Assembly: GCF_050483325.1 (NCBI RefSeq)
Contig: NZ_JBCMYF010000031.1
Location: 1-64,000 of the forward strand
Origin: Bacillus_P idriensis_A
Lineage (GTDB): Bacteria > Bacillota > Bacilli > Bacillales > Bacillaceae
Length of the DNA: 64,000 nt
Direction: 5' to 3'
Shown here in pieces: positions 62,590 to 64,000 of this stretch. How positions within the stretch are numbered: position 1 is the stretch's first letter; every line of letters starts with the position of its first letter. The notes under the pieces were generated by a model. It saw only the letters and a list, made by a program, of their open reading frames with translations. It was not told the origin of the DNA and made no database searches. Position numbers and translations under genes: made by a program.

Positions 62590-63960
62590 TCAAAGAAATA
62601 TACCAATTAAAAGTGGAACAAGTAAGCTTACTAACAGAATTATATGTCTTCTTACAGAAAACAGATGTAAGTTATGTTTATTTATTGCCCACAAGCTTAT
62701 AGATGCAGCTACAATGTAAGAAATTAATGATGCACTCATTAAACCATTAACACCATAATTATTTACTAGGATATAGTTAAAAAATATATTTACCAAAACT
62801 GAACAAAGACTAATCATGAGTACTATTTTACTTTTGTTAATTGCATATAGAGAGTAGCTATATAAATCCTTTAAAATATAAAAACCTGTTCCTAAAATCA
62901 AGATCGAAAATGCCTCTGAAACATTTAACACATCTTTATTACTAAATTCTCCGTTTCCAAACAACCTAGATACAATTTCCTCACTGAAGATGGACAATAT
63001 TAATGTGATAGGTATAATAACAGCCATGATAATATAAACAAATTTATCTATATTCTGAAGTACATTATTTTTTTCATTAATTTCTCTAGCATCAATTTCA
63101 TTAATTTTTTTAGAAATAATAGGAAATAATAAATTTGAGATTAATAACCCTATTAGACCTATTAGAAACCCATTTAACTTGTGCACATAATTTACAGTTG
63201 ACAAAGCTCCTATATATATTGTGGAAGCAAGAGCCCTATCTATAAAATAATTTACTTGAGATAGCGAAGATCCTGAAAAGATGTACATTGTTTCATAAAA
63301 CTGAATTTTTATCATACTAAAGTTAATCCGATATTTATCAATGTTCAATAAATTCTTACTAATTAGAGCTAACTGCACAAGAAATTGAATAACGTAAACT
63401 ACAGTTATGCCCCAAAAGACAATATTCATTGTTTGAGAATGTAATATATATAAAGTTAGAGTTACCATCAAAGTAAATAACATATTGAATAAAGAGGGAA
63501 TAAAATACTTCCCCCTAGCATTTAATAAACCATTAAATAAGCCATTAAAACCTATAAAGAATACCTGTATTGAGACTATCCTTACTGCTTGAACATATTG
63601 GCTAATGATATCTTTATCTATACCTGGTGCAATAGTTTTTAGTATAAAGGTTGGAAATAAAAACATTACCATACTAACTATAATACTTATCAAGAAGATT
63701 AAAACAGTACTTGAAAATAAAAAACTATCTTTTTCATCATCTTTAGACTTGTGATAGTTAGGAAGAAAAGCATTGGAATAGGCTATTGCAAAACTAGTAT
63801 ATAAAACTAGTGGAATAGATGAAACAATATAAAACATATCCGCTGAAAGAGTTGTCCCGTAATAATAACTAATCTGTAGTTCTCTAAAAAATCCAAATAA
63901 CCGACTTAATAGTGCAAATAACATTATTAAGCCTGCATAGCTGTATAATTTTTTTATCAT
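62590..63960 (-). CDS. MurJ/MviN-like polysaccharide flippase (Wzx role)
   Basis: A 456-residue membrane protein with about 13-14 hydrophobic segments. The N-terminal MIKKLYSYAGLIMLFALLSR, followed by GFFRELQISYYYG, matches the MurJ/MviN part of the MOP flippase superfamily; LFPIISKKI and the later RLFGNGEFS are further signatures. In this location it more likely flips the lipid-linked repeat unit for the capsule than lipid II. The length is slightly below that of MurJ (about 500). The SD is weak. It is first in the visible part of the cluster; upstream genes may lie beyond the window edge. Confidence 0.82.
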   Translation of the reverse strand: MIKKLYSYAGLIMLFALLSRLFGFFRELQISYYYGTTLSADMFYIVSSIPLVLYTSFAIAYSNAFLPNYHKSKDDEKDSFLFSSTVLIFLISIIVSMVMFLFPTFILKTIAPGIDKDIISQYVQAVRIVSIQVFFIGFNGLFNGLLNARGKYFIPSLFNMLFTLMVTLTLYILHSQTMNIVFWGITVVYVIQFLVQLALISKNLLNIDKYRINFSMIKIQFYETMYIFSGSSLSQVNYFIDRALASTIYIGALSTVNYVHKLNGFLIGLIGLLISNLLFPIISKKINEIDAREINEKNNVLQNIDKFVYIIMAVIIPITLILSIFSEEIVSRLFGNGEFSNKDVLNVSEAFSILILGTGFYILKDLYSYSLYAINKSKIVLMISLCSVLVNIFFNYILVNNYGVNGLMSASLISYIVAASISLWAINKHNLHLFSVRRHIILLVSLLVPLLIGIFL

Positions 63961-64000
63961 ATTAACAATCGCTTTCTAAACTTCTTTTAACAAAGTGATT

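Noticed and set aside
1..64000. CRISPR array, tRNA, rRNA, T-box or metabolite riboswitch
   Set aside because: No regularly spaced repeats and no RNA gene signatures were found on reading both strands; the leaders seen are explained by operators, hairpins and SDs.

Overview
The window looks like the chromosome of a low-to-medium GC, spore-former-type Bacillota, most likely a Bacillaceae member (Bacillus/Metabacillus-like). The evidence is strong AGGAGG-type ribosome binding sites, frequent TTG and GTG starts, CcpA-type cre boxes, LXG polymorphic toxins with SUKH/YrhA/DUF4274/YezG-type immunity genes, a Bacillaceae-style GC-rich intergenic repeat at the left end, and Bacillus-like iol, manA, pgcA and galE proteins. 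No rRNA, tRNA, CRISPR array, transposase or integrase was recognised.

Layout. (1) 1-5000: a composite intergenic repeat, a small secreted Excalibur protein, and a 1350-residue secreted M30-like metalloprotease with nine Ig-like (Big_6-type) repeats. (2) 5000-22960, mostly minus strand: a ROK-family kinase, then a long operon read from 22743 down to 6116. Its order is LacI regulator, sugar ABC transporter (lipoprotein plus two permeases), CehA/McbA-type PHP phosphoesterase, aldo/keto reductase, sugar isomerase/epimerase, GH38-like DUF5054 protein, then iolG-iolD-iolE-iolB-iolC-iolA. It appears to import an inositol-containing compound, trim it and degrade the inositol; iolJ is absent. (3) 22960-31158: a divergent locus. 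Leftward are DUF1861, GH130 phosphorylase and manA; rightward are a second sugar ABC transporter, a DUF624 membrane protein and a second LacI regulator. The shared region carries palindromic operators and cre boxes. This is probably a beta-mannoside uptake and phosphorolysis system. (4) 31158-50030: accessory region. A roughly 460-bp leader containing the LacI 3' end is duplicated at 31055 and 44165. Between the copies lie a SUKH immunity gene, a five-gene operon with three dynamin-like GTPases, a fossil toxin/immunity chimera, and a CAP-domain/CWB2 surface protein. After the second copy come an LXG-PT-TG-AHH nuclease toxin with an ankyrin immunity candidate, an orphan HNH toxin cassette with a YrhA-family immunity gene, a broken YezG-like gene, a DUF4274 gene, and a frameshifted ParB-like gene. 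(5) 50230-63960, minus strand: a nucleotide-sugar and capsule/exopolysaccharide cluster (manA paralogue, pgcA, galE, GT28-like transferase, manC, then AT-rich glycosyltransferases, an acetyltransferase, a Wzy-like polymerase, a GT-D-like protein and a MurJ/Wzx-like flippase).

How the parts work together. Regions 2 and 3 are two substrate-induced, CcpA-controlled sugar systems, each with its own LacI repressor and visible operator pairs. The sugar-phosphate enzymes of region 5 (ManA, PgcA, ManC, GalE) would make GDP-mannose and UDP-galactose for the surface polysaccharide genes beside them. Region 4 is an inter-bacterial competition locus with clear traces of toxin-tip turnover. The three-dynamin operon embedded in it is the best candidate for an undescribed system, possibly in membrane protection or remodelling.
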